Part shown: positions 49,755 to 58,184 of the stretch, piece after piece
Layout: the number at the start of each line of letters is the position of its first letter
Numbering within the stretch: position 1 is the stretch's first letter
Origin: JASLDZ01 sp038226305
GTDB taxonomy: Bacteria; Pseudomonadota; Alphaproteobacteria; Caulobacterales; Caulobacteraceae
Direction: 5' to 3'
Assembly (NCBI GenBank): GCA_038226305.1
Contig: JBBRQN010000004.1
Span: 124,001-188,000, forward strand
DNA: 64,000 bases
The notes under the pieces: model-generated
The model's input: only the letters and a program-made list of their open reading frames with translations
Database searches by the model: none
Told to the model about the DNA's origin: nothing
Made by a program: the position numbers and the translations under genes

Positions 49755-50557
49755 GAATCCTCCTCACCAACGACGATGGCTTTCACGCCGAGGGGCTGGC
49801 GTGCCTGCGGGCCATCGCGGCGCAGCTTTCCGACGACGTGTGGGTGGCGGCGCCCGAGGTCGAGCAGTCCGGCGCCTCCCGGGCGCTCACCCTCTCCCGG
49901 CCCATCGCCGTGCATAAGAAGGCCCCGCGGGAGTGGTCGGTCGCGGGCACGCCCACCGATTGCGTGCTCCTGGCCGTGCAGGACCTGATCGAGGGGCCAA
50001 AGCCCGACCTGATCCTCTCCGGCGTGAACCGCGGCCAGAACCTGGCGGAAGACGTGACGTTCTCGGGCACCGTCGCGGGTGCCCTGCAGGGCATGGCGAT
50101 GGGGGTGCCGTCCATCGCGCTCAGCCAGGCGATGCTGGTCTATCACGACGACCTGCACGCCCTGTTCGAGACCGCCCTCGCCCATGCGCCGGGGCTGATC
50201 GCACGCCTGCTCGAGACGGGCTGGCCGCAAAACACGGTGCTCAACATCAACTTCCCCGACGCCCCGCCCGAGGCCGTGACCCAGGTTGAGGTGACCAAGC
50301 AGGGCTTCCGCGACCAGTTGCACATGCATGCCGAGAAGCGCAGCGACCTTCGGGGCCGCGACTACTACTGGATGGGCTTCAAGGGGCAGGCGGGTTCGCC
50401 CCCGCAGGGCACCGATCTCGCGGCGGTCTATGCCGGGCGCATCTCGGTCACGCCCCTGCACACCGATCTCTCGCACATGGAGACGGTGCACCGGCTGAAG
50501 GGCCTCGTGGGCGGGGTACCCCCCAAGCTCGATATGCCGCTCAGCAAGGCCGGCTGA
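49751..50557 (+). CDS. surE: 5'/3'-nucleotidase SurE
   Basis: 268 residues from GTG 49751, which overlaps the serS stop. MRILLTNDDGFHAEGL carries the metal-binding Asp pair, PEVEQSGASRALTL the Ser, and LSGVNRGQNLAEDVTFSGTV the Asn. It dephosphorylates nucleoside 5'- and 3'-monophosphates and is linked to stationary-phase survival. Cytoplasmic. It shares an operon with pcm, the usual pairing, with one base of overlap. Confidence 0.96.
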   Translation: MRILLTNDDGFHAEGLACLRAIAAQLSDDVWVAAPEVEQSGASRALTLSRPIAVHKKAPREWSVAGTPTDCVLLAVQDLIEGPKPDLILSGVNRGQNLAEDVTFSGTVAGALQGMAMGVPSIALSQAMLVYHDDLHALFETALAHAPGLIARLLETGWPQNTVLNINFPDAPPEAVTQVEVTKQGFRDQLHMHAEKRSDLRGRDYYWMGFKGQAGSPPQGTDLAAVYAGRISVTPLHTDLSHMETVHRLKGLVGGVPPKLDMPLSKAG

Positions 50558-51255
50558 TGGCCGGGGAGCTGAAGGAAAGCCGCGAGTCGCCCCGCGCCCC
50601 CATCGCGGGCGCCGATCCGCGCATGGCCCCCCTGATCCTGTCGCTCCGCTCCGGCGGCGTCACCGATCCGGCGGTGCTGACGGCGCTGGAGAAGATCCCC
50701 CGCGACCTCTTCGTGCCGGAGCTGTTCAAAGCCCGGGCGCTGGAAGATTCGGCCCTGCCCATCGCCTGCGGCCAGACCATCAGCCAGCCCCTGATCGTGG
50801 GCCTGATGACCCAGGCCCTGAGCCTCGAAAGCCGCCACCGCGTGCTCGAGATCGGCACCGGCTCCGGCTACCAGACGTCCGTGCTCGCGAGGCTGGCGCG
50901 CTACGTCTACTCGGTGGAGCGCTATCGCACGCTCCTGGGCGAGGCGGAGACGCGGCTGAAGAGCCTCGGCTACCAGAACGTCATCACCCGCTTCGGCGAC
51001 GGGGGCGACGGCTGGCCCGACCAGGCGCCTTTCGACCGCATCATCGTCACCGCCGCCGCTCCGGGCGAGCCGACGGCGCTTCTGGCGCAGCTCAAGCCCA
51101 AGGGCGTGCTTGTGGCGCCCATCGGCCGGGGGGCGGTGCAATCGCTGCAGCGCTATGTCGGCGACGGCAAGGGCGGCTTCAAGATCGAGGTGCTGCAGGA
51201 CGTGCGCTTCGTGCCGCTGCTCCCCGGGGTGGCGAAAGAGGGCGACGCAAGCTAG
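50557..51255 (+). CDS. pcm: Protein-L-isoaspartate O-methyltransferase
   Basis: 232 residues. SAM-binding motif I is VLEIGTGSGYQTSVLARL (about residues 89-107); the substrate-recognition segment is ALPIACGQTISQP, and FDRIIVTAAAPGEP follows. It starts repair of isoaspartyl residues in aged proteins by methylating them. Cytoplasmic. Its ATG overlaps the surE stop by one base. Confidence 0.95.
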   Translation: MAGELKESRESPRAPIAGADPRMAPLILSLRSGGVTDPAVLTALEKIPRDLFVPELFKARALEDSALPIACGQTISQPLIVGLMTQALSLESRHRVLEIGTGSGYQTSVLARLARYVYSVERYRTLLGEAETRLKSLGYQNVITRFGDGGDGWPDQAPFDRIIVTAAAPGEPTALLAQLKPKGVLVAPIGRGAVQSLQRYVGDGKGGFKIEVLQDVRFVPLLPGVAKEGDAS

Positions 51256-51296
51256 CCATGCTCCCGGGGCGTGCTGCGGAAGGTCTAAGGACGGCG

Positions 51297-52691
51297 ATGA
51301 CGGCTTTGCAGGGATCGCGTCTCGCCGGGGTGGTGCTGGGCCTAACCGTGGCCGCCTTGAGCGCCTGCACGGCCTCGCCGCGCTATCCCATCGAACCGGG
51401 CCAGGCCGCGGGCGACGGCATCCAGCAGGTGCGCCCGCGCTATCCCACCGACAACGACGCCCACCGCACCCGTGGCGACGAGGACTCCGGCCAGGTCGCC
51501 GCTCCCTCCCGCCGCACGCCGCCGCTCTCGCGCTACGACTCGGAGGGCAATCCGCGCACCGCATCCGAAGGCGGCGTGTCGTCCCGCAGCCTGCCCCCCG
51601 CGCGCAGCGGCAACGGCACCAGCACGAACAGCGGTCGCAGCTCCTCGCCGGTCGCGGCCGGTCCGCCGCTGGCTTCGCCCTCGCCCTATGCCGGCGGTGC
51701 GGCCAGGCCGCCCGTGCTCACCTCGCCTTCGAAGGTCACGGTGCGCTCGGGCGAGACGGTGTTCGACATCGCCGAGCGTTTCCGCACCCCCGTGCGCGCC
51801 CTGATCGAGGCCAACGGCCTGCAGCCTCCCTATGCGCTGGAGCCTGGCGCTGTGCTGCAGATCCCGCCGCCGCTCGTCTACACCGTGCAGGATGGCGACA
51901 CCCTTTTCGGCGTGGCCCGGCGTTTCAACATCGACCCGCGCTCGCTGGCAAACCTCAACGACATCTCGATGGAGACCTCGCTCTCCCGGGGCCGACCCGT
52001 CGCCCTGCCGTCGCTGGCGCGCGACCAGGGGGCCAACCCGCAGGCCAGCGGGCCGTCGCCCGTGGGGTCGTCGCTGGGGCGGGCAGGGGCCTCGGGCTCC
52101 GGCCTGCGGGGCGAAGTGGGGGGCGGGGTGGCGGCGGCGAGCCAGGCCCCGCGTATCAGCCGCCCGGCCTCCGGCCTTCCGGCCAAGACGACGGCCGACG
52201 CCCGGGCCGCGGTGGATGCCGCCTCCGCCCGCTCATCGAGCCTCGCCTCCGTCGCGCCGCTCGGCGATGCGCAGGTGGCCACGGCCGGCCGCGGGCGTTT
52301 CGTCGTGCCCCTGCGCGGCGAGCTGATCTCGGGTTTCGGCGCCAAGGGCCCGGGTCAGCGCAATGACGGGGTGAACATCGCCGCCGCCCAGGGCACCACG
52401 GTGAAGGCGGCGGCAGGGGGGGAGGTGGCCTATGCGGGCAGCGCCATCCCCGGCTTCGGCAACCTCGTGCTCATCAAACATGCGGGCGGCTGGGTGACCG
52501 CCTACGCCCACCTCGACACCATCGCCGTGAAGATGCGCAGCACCGTGGCGCAGGGTGAAGCGGTCGGCACTGTGGGCCAGAGCGGTGGGGTGGAACGCCC
52601 GCAACTGCACTTCGAGATCCGCTATCCCCCCGAACCCGAAGCCAGCGCCAAGCCCATCGACCCCGCCCTGCTTCTGCCGGGTCTGAGGTGA
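51297..52691 (+). CDS. LysM-LytM (M23-fold) lipoprotein with a degenerate active site, NlpD-like
   Basis: 464 residues. Lipobox LSAC (Cys24), a long Ser/Pro/Arg-rich linker, two LysM domains (about 147-190, TVRSGETVFDIAERF; about 195-238, TVQDGDTLFGVARRF), a second linker, and an M23-fold domain (about 340-460). The zinc ligands are missing: the usual HxGxD is RNDGVNI and the final HxH is QLHFE. It therefore cannot be an active peptidase and instead resembles NlpD/DipM-type activators of cell-separation amidases. ATG 51297 follows AAGGA; ATG 51258 is in frame but adds 13 residues. Position after pcm matches the surE-pcm-nlpD order of many proteobacteria. Confidence 0.87.
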   Translation: MTALQGSRLAGVVLGLTVAALSACTASPRYPIEPGQAAGDGIQQVRPRYPTDNDAHRTRGDEDSGQVAAPSRRTPPLSRYDSEGNPRTASEGGVSSRSLPPARSGNGTSTNSGRSSSPVAAGPPLASPSPYAGGAARPPVLTSPSKVTVRSGETVFDIAERFRTPVRALIEANGLQPPYALEPGAVLQIPPPLVYTVQDGDTLFGVARRFNIDPRSLANLNDISMETSLSRGRPVALPSLARDQGANPQASGPSPVGSSLGRAGASGSGLRGEVGGGVAAASQAPRISRPASGLPAKTTADARAAVDAASARSSSLASVAPLGDAQVATAGRGRFVVPLRGELISGFGAKGPGQRNDGVNIAAAQGTTVKAAAGGEVAYAGSAIPGFGNLVLIKHAGGWVTAYAHLDTIAVKMRSTVAQGEAVGTVGQSGGVERPQLHFEIRYPPEPEASAKPIDPALLLPGLR

Positions 52692-52813
52692 CTCAAGCAG
52701 CCCGCATTGCCAAAGGGTGCGCCAAACCATAGTTTCCGCGGCCTTCGCGCCGGGCGCATCCGCACCCGCCGCGCCAGACCATCCCTGATGCGACCCACAC
52801 CCCCGGAGTGGTC

Positions 52814-53257
52814 ATGACCGCCGCCGCCGTTTCCACCCGCGCCCGTATCGCTCTCGCGAGCCTCCTGCTCGCCGCTCCTGCGCATGCCTTCGCCCAGACG
52901 CCGGCGGCCGCGCCCGGCGTGCCCGCGCCCGGCCCCCTGGACTTCATCACCGGCACGCCGCTGCCGCTGCTGGTGATCTTCATGGCGCTATTCTACTTCA
53001 TGATCCTTCGCCCCCAGCAGCAGCGCGCCAAGGCGCAGCAGACGCTGATCGGCGCCATCCAGCGCGGCGATACGGTGGTGCTGTCCAACGGCGTCATCGG
53101 CAAGGTGACCAAGGTCGAGGACAAGGAACTGGGCGTGGAGATCGCCACGGGCGTTGTGGTCAAGGTGGTGCGCGCCATGGTCTCCGACGTGCGCAACAAG
53201 ACGACGCCCGCCGCCGCCAACGACCCCGCGCCCAAGCCCGCGCTCAAGAAGGGCTGA
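52814..53257 (+). CDS. yajC: Preprotein translocase subunit YajC
   Basis: 147 residues. The membrane helix (about 55-72, LPLLVIFMALFYFMILRPQQQ) and QRGDTVVLSNGVIGKVTKV are the YajC core. An extra N-terminal hydrophobic segment (about 8-29, ending APAHAFAQ) looks like a cleavable signal peptide, which E. coli YajC lacks. ATG 52814 has GGAG five bases upstream. It binds SecDF and the Sec channel in the inner membrane. It opens the yajC-secD-secF operon. Confidence 0.92.
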   Translation: MTAAAVSTRARIALASLLLAAPAHAFAQTPAAAPGVPAPGPLDFITGTPLPLLVIFMALFYFMILRPQQQRAKAQQTLIGAIQRGDTVVLSNGVIGKVTKVEDKELGVEIATGVVVKVVRAMVSDVRNKTTPAAANDPAPKPALKKG

Positions 53258-53270
53258 GCGACCCACCGCC

Positions 53271-54866
53271 ATGCTGCAGCTTCGTCCCTGGAAGATCGCC
53301 CTCGTCGTCATCGCGGCGATCATCGGCATCGTCTTCACGCTTCCGAACCTCGTGCCCGCCTCGGTCACGGCGGGCTGGCCCGGGCTGTTCAAGCAGCGCC
53401 TGAACCTCGGCCTCGACCTGCAGGGGGGCTCCTACCTCCTGCTCGAAGTCGACACCGTCGCCCTGCAGAACGAGAAGCTGAACAACATCACCGAAGACGT
53501 GCGGCGCGACCTGGCCGCCAAGGCGATCGACTTCTCAGGGCTGGGCGTCGTGAACGGCGCGGTGCGGGTGCGGGTGAACGATCCCGCCAAGCTCGACGCC
53601 GCGCAGACCGAGCTGCAGAAGCTCGCCCAGCCGCTCAGCGCCCAGAGTGCGCAGCGCAACCTCGCCGTCTCCAAAGGCCCCGACCAGACGCTGGTGCTGA
53701 CCCCCGCCGCTGAAAGCGCCGGCACCGACGCCTCCAAGGCCGTGGACCAGACCATCGAGATCATCCGCCGCCGGATCGACTCGCTGGGCACCCGCGAGCC
53801 GACGATCATCAAGCAGGGCCTGAACCGCATCGTGGTCGAGGCCCCGGGCGAAAGCGACCCAGAGCGGCTGAAGGCCGTGATCGGCAAGACCGCCAAGCTC
53901 AGCTTCCAGATGGTGGACGAGACCGTCACCGCCGCCGAAGTGGCCGCCAGCCGTCCGCCGCCCGGATCGGAACTCGTGGCCTCCACCGAGCAGTACGACC
54001 CGCAAGGTGTGGTGGTGCGCAAGCGCGTGGTCGTCTCCGGCGAAGACCTCTTGGACGCCAGCCAGGGCTTCAAGCCCGACACCGGCGCGCCGATCATCAA
54101 CTTCCGCTTCAACGGCCGGGGCGCGAAGGCCTTCGCCGAGGCCACCGGCAATAACATCGGTAAGCGCTTCGCCATCATCCTCGATGGCAAGTCGATCTCC
54201 GCCCCGCGCATCAACGGGGCGATCCCCGGCGGGCAGGGCTATATCGAGGGCAACTTCACGCAGGAATCCGCCTCCGACATGGCGCTGCTGCTGCGCTCGG
54301 GAGCGCTGCCGGCGCCGATCACCGTGCAGGAGCAGCGCTCGGTTTCTGCTGAGCTGGGCGCGGACGCCGTGAAGACCGGGGCCATCTCGCTCGGCATCGG
54401 GGCGGTGGCGATCATCGTCTTCATCGTCCTGGCCTACGGCCTCTTCGGCGTGTTCGCGGCCATCGCCCTGATCGTGAACGTGCTCTTGCTCATCGCGACC
54501 CTCAGCCTGACGCAGGCGACGCTGACCCTGCCGGGCGTGGCGGGCCTGATCCTCACTCTGGCCGTGGCGGTGGATGCCAACGTGCTCATCTATGAGCGCA
54601 TGCGCGACGAGGAGCGATCGGGCCGCACGCCCCTGATCGCCGCCGACCACGGGTTCCGCCGGGCGCTGGTGTCGATCATCGATGCCAACGTCACCACGCT
54701 GATCTCCGCCGCGATCATGTTCCAGTTCGGCACCGGCCCCGTGCGCGGATTCGCCTGGACGCTGAGCGTGGGCGTGCTCACCTCGCTCTTCACGGCGATC
54801 TTCATCACTCAGGTGCTGATCGGCTGGTGGTTCCGCGCCGCCAAGCCGAAGAAGCTCCCGATCTAA
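53271..54866 (+). CDS. secD: Protein translocase subunit SecD
   Basis: 531 residues. Helix 1 (about 8-26), large periplasmic P1 domain starting LNLGLDLQGGSYLLLEVD and containing FRFNGRGAKAFAEATG and GYIEGNFTQESASDMALLLRSGALPAP, then five C-terminal helices with GLILTLAVAVDANVLIYERMRDE (D-D motif for proton flow). It pulls secreted proteins through the Sec channel using the proton gradient. The start ATG 53271 is 13 bases after yajC. Confidence 0.96.
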   Translation: MLQLRPWKIALVVIAAIIGIVFTLPNLVPASVTAGWPGLFKQRLNLGLDLQGGSYLLLEVDTVALQNEKLNNITEDVRRDLAAKAIDFSGLGVVNGAVRVRVNDPAKLDAAQTELQKLAQPLSAQSAQRNLAVSKGPDQTLVLTPAAESAGTDASKAVDQTIEIIRRRIDSLGTREPTIIKQGLNRIVVEAPGESDPERLKAVIGKTAKLSFQMVDETVTAAEVAASRPPPGSELVASTEQYDPQGVVVRKRVVVSGEDLLDASQGFKPDTGAPIINFRFNGRGAKAFAEATGNNIGKRFAIILDGKSISAPRINGAIPGGQGYIEGNFTQESASDMALLLRSGALPAPITVQEQRSVSAELGADAVKTGAISLGIGAVAIIVFIVLAYGLFGVFAAIALIVNVLLLIATLSLTQATLTLPGVAGLILTLAVAVDANVLIYERMRDEERSGRTPLIAADHGFRRALVSIIDANVTTLISAAIMFQFGTGPVRGFAWTLSVGVLTSLFTAIFITQVLIGWWFRAAKPKKLPI

Positions 54867-54878
54867 GGCGCGCCGATC

Positions 54879-55847
54879 ATGCTCTGGCCCCTGTCCCGCT
54901 ACCTGCCGCACGACACGAAGTTCGACTTCGTGCGCCTGGCTCCGTTCGCCGCCATCCTCTCCGCGCTCCTCATCGCGGGCTCGGTGTTCAGCTTCGCCAC
55001 GCAGGGGCTGAACCTCGGCATCGACTTCACCGGCGGCACGCAGATCGAAGTCTCGACCCCCGGAACGCTGCAACTCGGCGCCCTGCGCACCGAAGTGGCG
55101 CGCTCGGGCGTGGGCGATGCGCAGGTGCAGGGCATCGGCGGTGCGAACGCGGCCATGGTGCGCTTCCGCCCCAAGGCCGCCAACGCCGCGGTCGAGGTGC
55201 AGGCGCTCTCCGCCAAGCTGCAGGCGGCCTTCCCCGGGCTGCAGGTGAAGCCCGCGGCCACCGTTGGCGCCAAGGTTTCGGGTGAGCTGTTCCGCGCAGG
55301 CTTCCTGGCGCTCGGCGTCGCGATCGCCCTGATGCTCGTCTACATCTGGTTCCGCTTCGGCCTGCAGCAGGGCATGGGCGCGGTGGTGGGGGTGTTCCAC
55401 GACGTCCTGCTCACCCTCGGCATCCTCTCGGTGCTGCGGATCGAGTTCTCAACGGAGAGCATCGTCGGCCTCCTCACCGTCATCGGCTATTCGATGAACG
55501 AGAAGGTGATCACCTTCGACCGACTGCGCGAGAACCTCGCCAAATACCGCCGCACGCCGCTGCGCGAGATCATCAACCTGTCGGAGAACGAGCGTCTGTC
55601 GCGCACGGTGATCACGGGCACGACCGCGCTCCTGGCGCTCTCCGGTGCGCTGTTCATGGGCGGGCATGCCCTGTTCCCCCTGGTGTTCACCATGGCCTTC
55701 GGGATCGTGGTGGGCACCTACTCCTCGATCTACATCGCCCTGCCTGTGGTGCTGCTCTGGGGCGTGAAGCGCGGCGAGGACGGGCCGGAGAAGCCTATCG
55801 ACATGACGGCGGCAACCCGCAGCGGGCGAGCCGCCAAGCGGGCGTAA
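54879..55847 (+). CDS. secF: Protein translocase subunit SecF
   Basis: 322 residues. GLNLGIDFTGGTQIEVS marks the start of the periplasmic domain; helices 2-6 contain FHDVLLTLGILSVL and TVIGYSMNEKVITFDRLRENL, the conserved proton-path motif. It forms the SecDF complex with the preceding product. A C-terminal polar tail is cytoplasmic. It starts 12 bases after secD. Confidence 0.96.
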   Translation: MLWPLSRYLPHDTKFDFVRLAPFAAILSALLIAGSVFSFATQGLNLGIDFTGGTQIEVSTPGTLQLGALRTEVARSGVGDAQVQGIGGANAAMVRFRPKAANAAVEVQALSAKLQAAFPGLQVKPAATVGAKVSGELFRAGFLALGVAIALMLVYIWFRFGLQQGMGAVVGVFHDVLLTLGILSVLRIEFSTESIVGLLTVIGYSMNEKVITFDRLRENLAKYRRTPLREIINLSENERLSRTVITGTTALLALSGALFMGGHALFPLVFTMAFGIVVGTYSSIYIALPVVLLWGVKRGEDGPEKPIDMTAATRSGRAAKRA

Positions 55848-55851
55848 GCTG

Positions 55852-56205
55852 ATGCGGGAGGCCCCCGCCATCGATCGGTTCGGCGCGGGCGGCTTCGTGG
55901 TCTCCGGCGAGCGGATCGAGGGCTCGCTCCTGATCCTGGACGACGCGGCCCGCCCATGGTCGCCCAGGAGCTTCGCCGCGCTCACGCCAGCCGACTTCGC
56001 CGCCGTGATCGCCCAGCCTGCGGCTGTGGAGTTCGTACTCCTGGGCTGCGGCCTGCGCATGCTGCCCCCGCCGAAAGTGCTGCGCGAGGCCTTCGCCGAC
56101 CTTCGGCTCGGCCTGGAGGTGATGGACACCCCCGCCGCCTGCCGCCTCTACAACGTGCTCGCCTCGCAGGGCCGTCGCCTCGCCGCCGCCCTCCTGGCGG
56201 TCTGA
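55852..56205 (+). CDS. Mth938/DUF498-domain protein (NDUFAF3-like)
   Basis: 117 residues. Whole-length Mth938-like domain: IDRFGAGGFVVSGERIEGSL, VEFVLLGCGLRM and GLEVMDTPAACRLYNVLASQGRR. In mitochondria the homologue NDUFAF3 helps assemble complex I; bacterial members are placed next to secDF in many alphaproteobacteria, as here. It starts four bases after secF. Its bacterial function is not established. Confidence 0.85.
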   Translation: MREAPAIDRFGAGGFVVSGERIEGSLLILDDAARPWSPRSFAALTPADFAAVIAQPAAVEFVLLGCGLRMLPPPKVLREAFADLRLGLEVMDTPAACRLYNVLASQGRRLAAALLAV

Positions 56206-56208
56206 GCC

Positions 56209-56916
56209 GTGGGTGAGGCGCCCGCCACCGCGGCGGAGATCGAGGCCCACCTGCGGACCCGCGACCCCGACCGCTGGCTCTCCGCCCGCCTGATCGCAGA
56301 CCCTGTCGCCCGGGCCGAGGTACTGGCCCTCTACGCCTTCGACGATGCGGTGCGCGCCGTGGCCCCGGCCGTCACCCAGCCCATGCTGGGCGAGATGCGC
56401 TATGCCTGGTGGGCCGAGGCGGTCGACGATCTGGCCGCCGGTCGCCCCGCCCGGGGCCACCCCGTGCTGCAGGCCATCGCCGCGCCCCTCGCCGAGGGTC
56501 GGCTGAAGGCGGAGCTCCTGCATCGCCTGATCGAAGCCCGCCGCTCCGATCTCGACGAAGAGCCACCGCAGGGCGAGGCGCTCGACGCCTTCCTCGAAGG
56601 GGCCTTCGGCGCGCCGATGCAGGCGGCAGCACAGCTGCTCGACGCGGCGGCATCGGGCTGCGATTTGTCCGCCATCGGCCGCGCCTGGGGGCTGGTGAGC
56701 CTGGCGAGGGGAGAGGCCGGCCCGTCGGCACCCACCCGTCTGGCCGTCGAGCAGGCGCTGAGCCGAAGTCAGGCGGACGTGGCGGCGTTGTCGGTGGCGG
56801 CGTTCCCGGCCGTCGCCCACGTCACCTTGGCGCGCACCTACGCGGGCGGCCGAACTCCCGGCGAGCTCGAACGGCGCGCACGCATCCTCCTCGCCTCCCT
56901 GCGCGGGCGGCTCTGA
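56209..56916 (+). CDS. Squalene/phytoene synthase-fold protein (NDUFAF6-like)
   Basis: 235 residues from GTG 56209, three bases after the Mth938 gene. The trans-prenyltransferase fold is suggested by RDPDRWLSARLIADPVARAEV, ALYAFDDAVRAVAPAVTQP and MRYAWWAEAVDDLAAGRPA, but the two Asp-rich catalytic motifs of true phytoene synthases are not intact, and the protein is short. This is the NDUFAF6 branch, tied to complex I assembly in eukaryotes. Its partner upstream is NDUFAF3-like, which supports a shared respiratory-assembly role. It is not evidence of carotenoid synthesis despite its name. Confidence 0.8.
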   Translation: MGEAPATAAEIEAHLRTRDPDRWLSARLIADPVARAEVLALYAFDDAVRAVAPAVTQPMLGEMRYAWWAEAVDDLAAGRPARGHPVLQAIAAPLAEGRLKAELLHRLIEARRSDLDEEPPQGEALDAFLEGAFGAPMQAAAQLLDAAASGCDLSAIGRAWGLVSLARGEAGPSAPTRLAVEQALSRSQADVAALSVAAFPAVAHVTLARTYAGGRTPGELERRARILLASLRGRL

Positions 56917-56920
56917 AGGT

Positions 56921-58138
56921 TCAGCGGGCGGCGAACAGCTTCAGGTTCACCGCGTCGCCCATCACGCGATAGCCCGCGTCGTTGGGGTGCAGCCAGTCGC
57001 CGGACTGCAGCTCCGCCTTCATGCGCGCGGGCTTGGCGGGGTCGCGCATGGCGGCGTCGAAGTCGATCACCCCGTCGAACTCTCCGCCGGTCCGGATCCA
57101 GCGGTTCACCGCCTGCCGCACGACTTCGCCCTCGGACCTGAAGTAGTTGGCGCCCTCATAGGGCAGGATCGTGCCGCCGATCACCTTCAGGCCGCGGTCG
57201 TGGGCGCGGGCGATCATCTGGCGCAGGCCGGCGATCAGGGCTTCGGCCGTGGGCGGGCTCGCCGCGCCCATGCCGATGTCGTTCACCCCCTCCAGCACGA
57301 TCAGGTGCGTGGCGCCGGGGATGGCCAGAACGTCGCGGTCGAACCGGGCGAGGGCGCTCACCCCGAAGATCGAGATCACCCCGTCGGATAGGATGCGGTT
57401 GCCGCCGATGCCCGCGTTCACCACAGCCGCCTGTCCGCGAGCCGCGAGGCGTTCCGCCAGCCGGTCCGGCCAGCGCCGGTCGGCGTCGTTGGTGGAGAGG
57501 TAGCCGTCGGTGATCGAGTCGCCGAACGCCACGATCACCGGCCCTCGCGCCGCGCCCTGCACCTCCACCCCGGTGAGGAAGGCGCGGTAGGTCAAAGGCG
57601 TCTTGCCGAGCGAGGGCGGGATCGGACGCTGTGTGTAGTCTCCAGGCGGCGACAGGAGCGCCGTCTCTCCGCCGCTCATGTGGCAGGTGCAGAGCGCCAC
57701 CTTGCCCGGCAGGTAGATCGCCACCCGCAGCCTGGCCAAGGCCCGTGTGGAGATGTCCACGGGGTCGCTCACCATCGGGGCGCCCACGGGGATCAAGGCT
57801 GTCGCCGCGCCGGAGAACGTCACCGCCCTGTCGCCCGCGGCCTCGCCCTTGGCGTCGAGCACCGCCACCCGCACGGCCCCGATCTGCAAGGGCACCGACC
57901 CGTAGGCGTTGCTCAGCCGCAGCCGCAGCCTGCGCCCTCCGGTGCTCAGCCGCACCACCTGAACCAAGGTCTGGTCGTCGAACGCCGTCTTCGGCACGGC
58001 GAACCCGGTGGGCGCCGCGGTGGCCGCCAACGGCGGGGCGGGTGACGCACCCCACGTTCCCACCCACGGACCGGTCTGAGCGTGGGCCGCCGCGGGCGCG
58101 CAGGCGAGGAGGCCGATCAGGGCGAGGCGCTTGAACAT
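56921..58138 (-). CDS. Secreted SGNH/GDSL hydrolase
   Basis: 405 residues. Signal peptide (residues 1-20, ending AAHAQ), then an N-terminal beta domain (about 25-185) and an SGNH domain (about 190-405). The four blocks are FGDSITDG (nucleophile Ser), NAGIGGNRI, EGVNDIGMG and HPNDAGYRVM (Asp and His). The two-domain layout matches secreted carbohydrate esterases/lipases of the SGNH group. It probably removes acyl or acetyl groups from polysaccharide outside the cytoplasm. The substrate is unknown. It converges on the NDUFAF6-like gene with a four-base gap. Confidence 0.85.
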   Translation of the reverse strand: MFKRLALIGLLACAPAAAHAQTGPWVGTWGASPAPPLAATAAPTGFAVPKTAFDDQTLVQVVRLSTGGRRLRLRLSNAYGSVPLQIGAVRVAVLDAKGEAAGDRAVTFSGAATALIPVGAPMVSDPVDISTRALARLRVAIYLPGKVALCTCHMSGGETALLSPPGDYTQRPIPPSLGKTPLTYRAFLTGVEVQGAARGPVIVAFGDSITDGYLSTNDADRRWPDRLAERLAARGQAAVVNAGIGGNRILSDGVISIFGVSALARFDRDVLAIPGATHLIVLEGVNDIGMGAASPPTAEALIAGLRQMIARAHDRGLKVIGGTILPYEGANYFRSEGEVVRQAVNRWIRTGGEFDGVIDFDAAMRDPAKPARMKAELQSGDWLHPNDAGYRVMGDAVNLKLFAAR

Positions 58139-58184
58139 GGCCGCGAGCCTAGCGCAGGCCCGCCGGACATCGCAAAGCCGATCC

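Noticed and set aside
56209..56916. Phytoene synthase for the crtZ-crtW pathway
   Set aside because: The Asp-rich catalytic motifs are not intact and the gene neighbours an NDUFAF3-like gene; it fits the NDUFAF6 branch.
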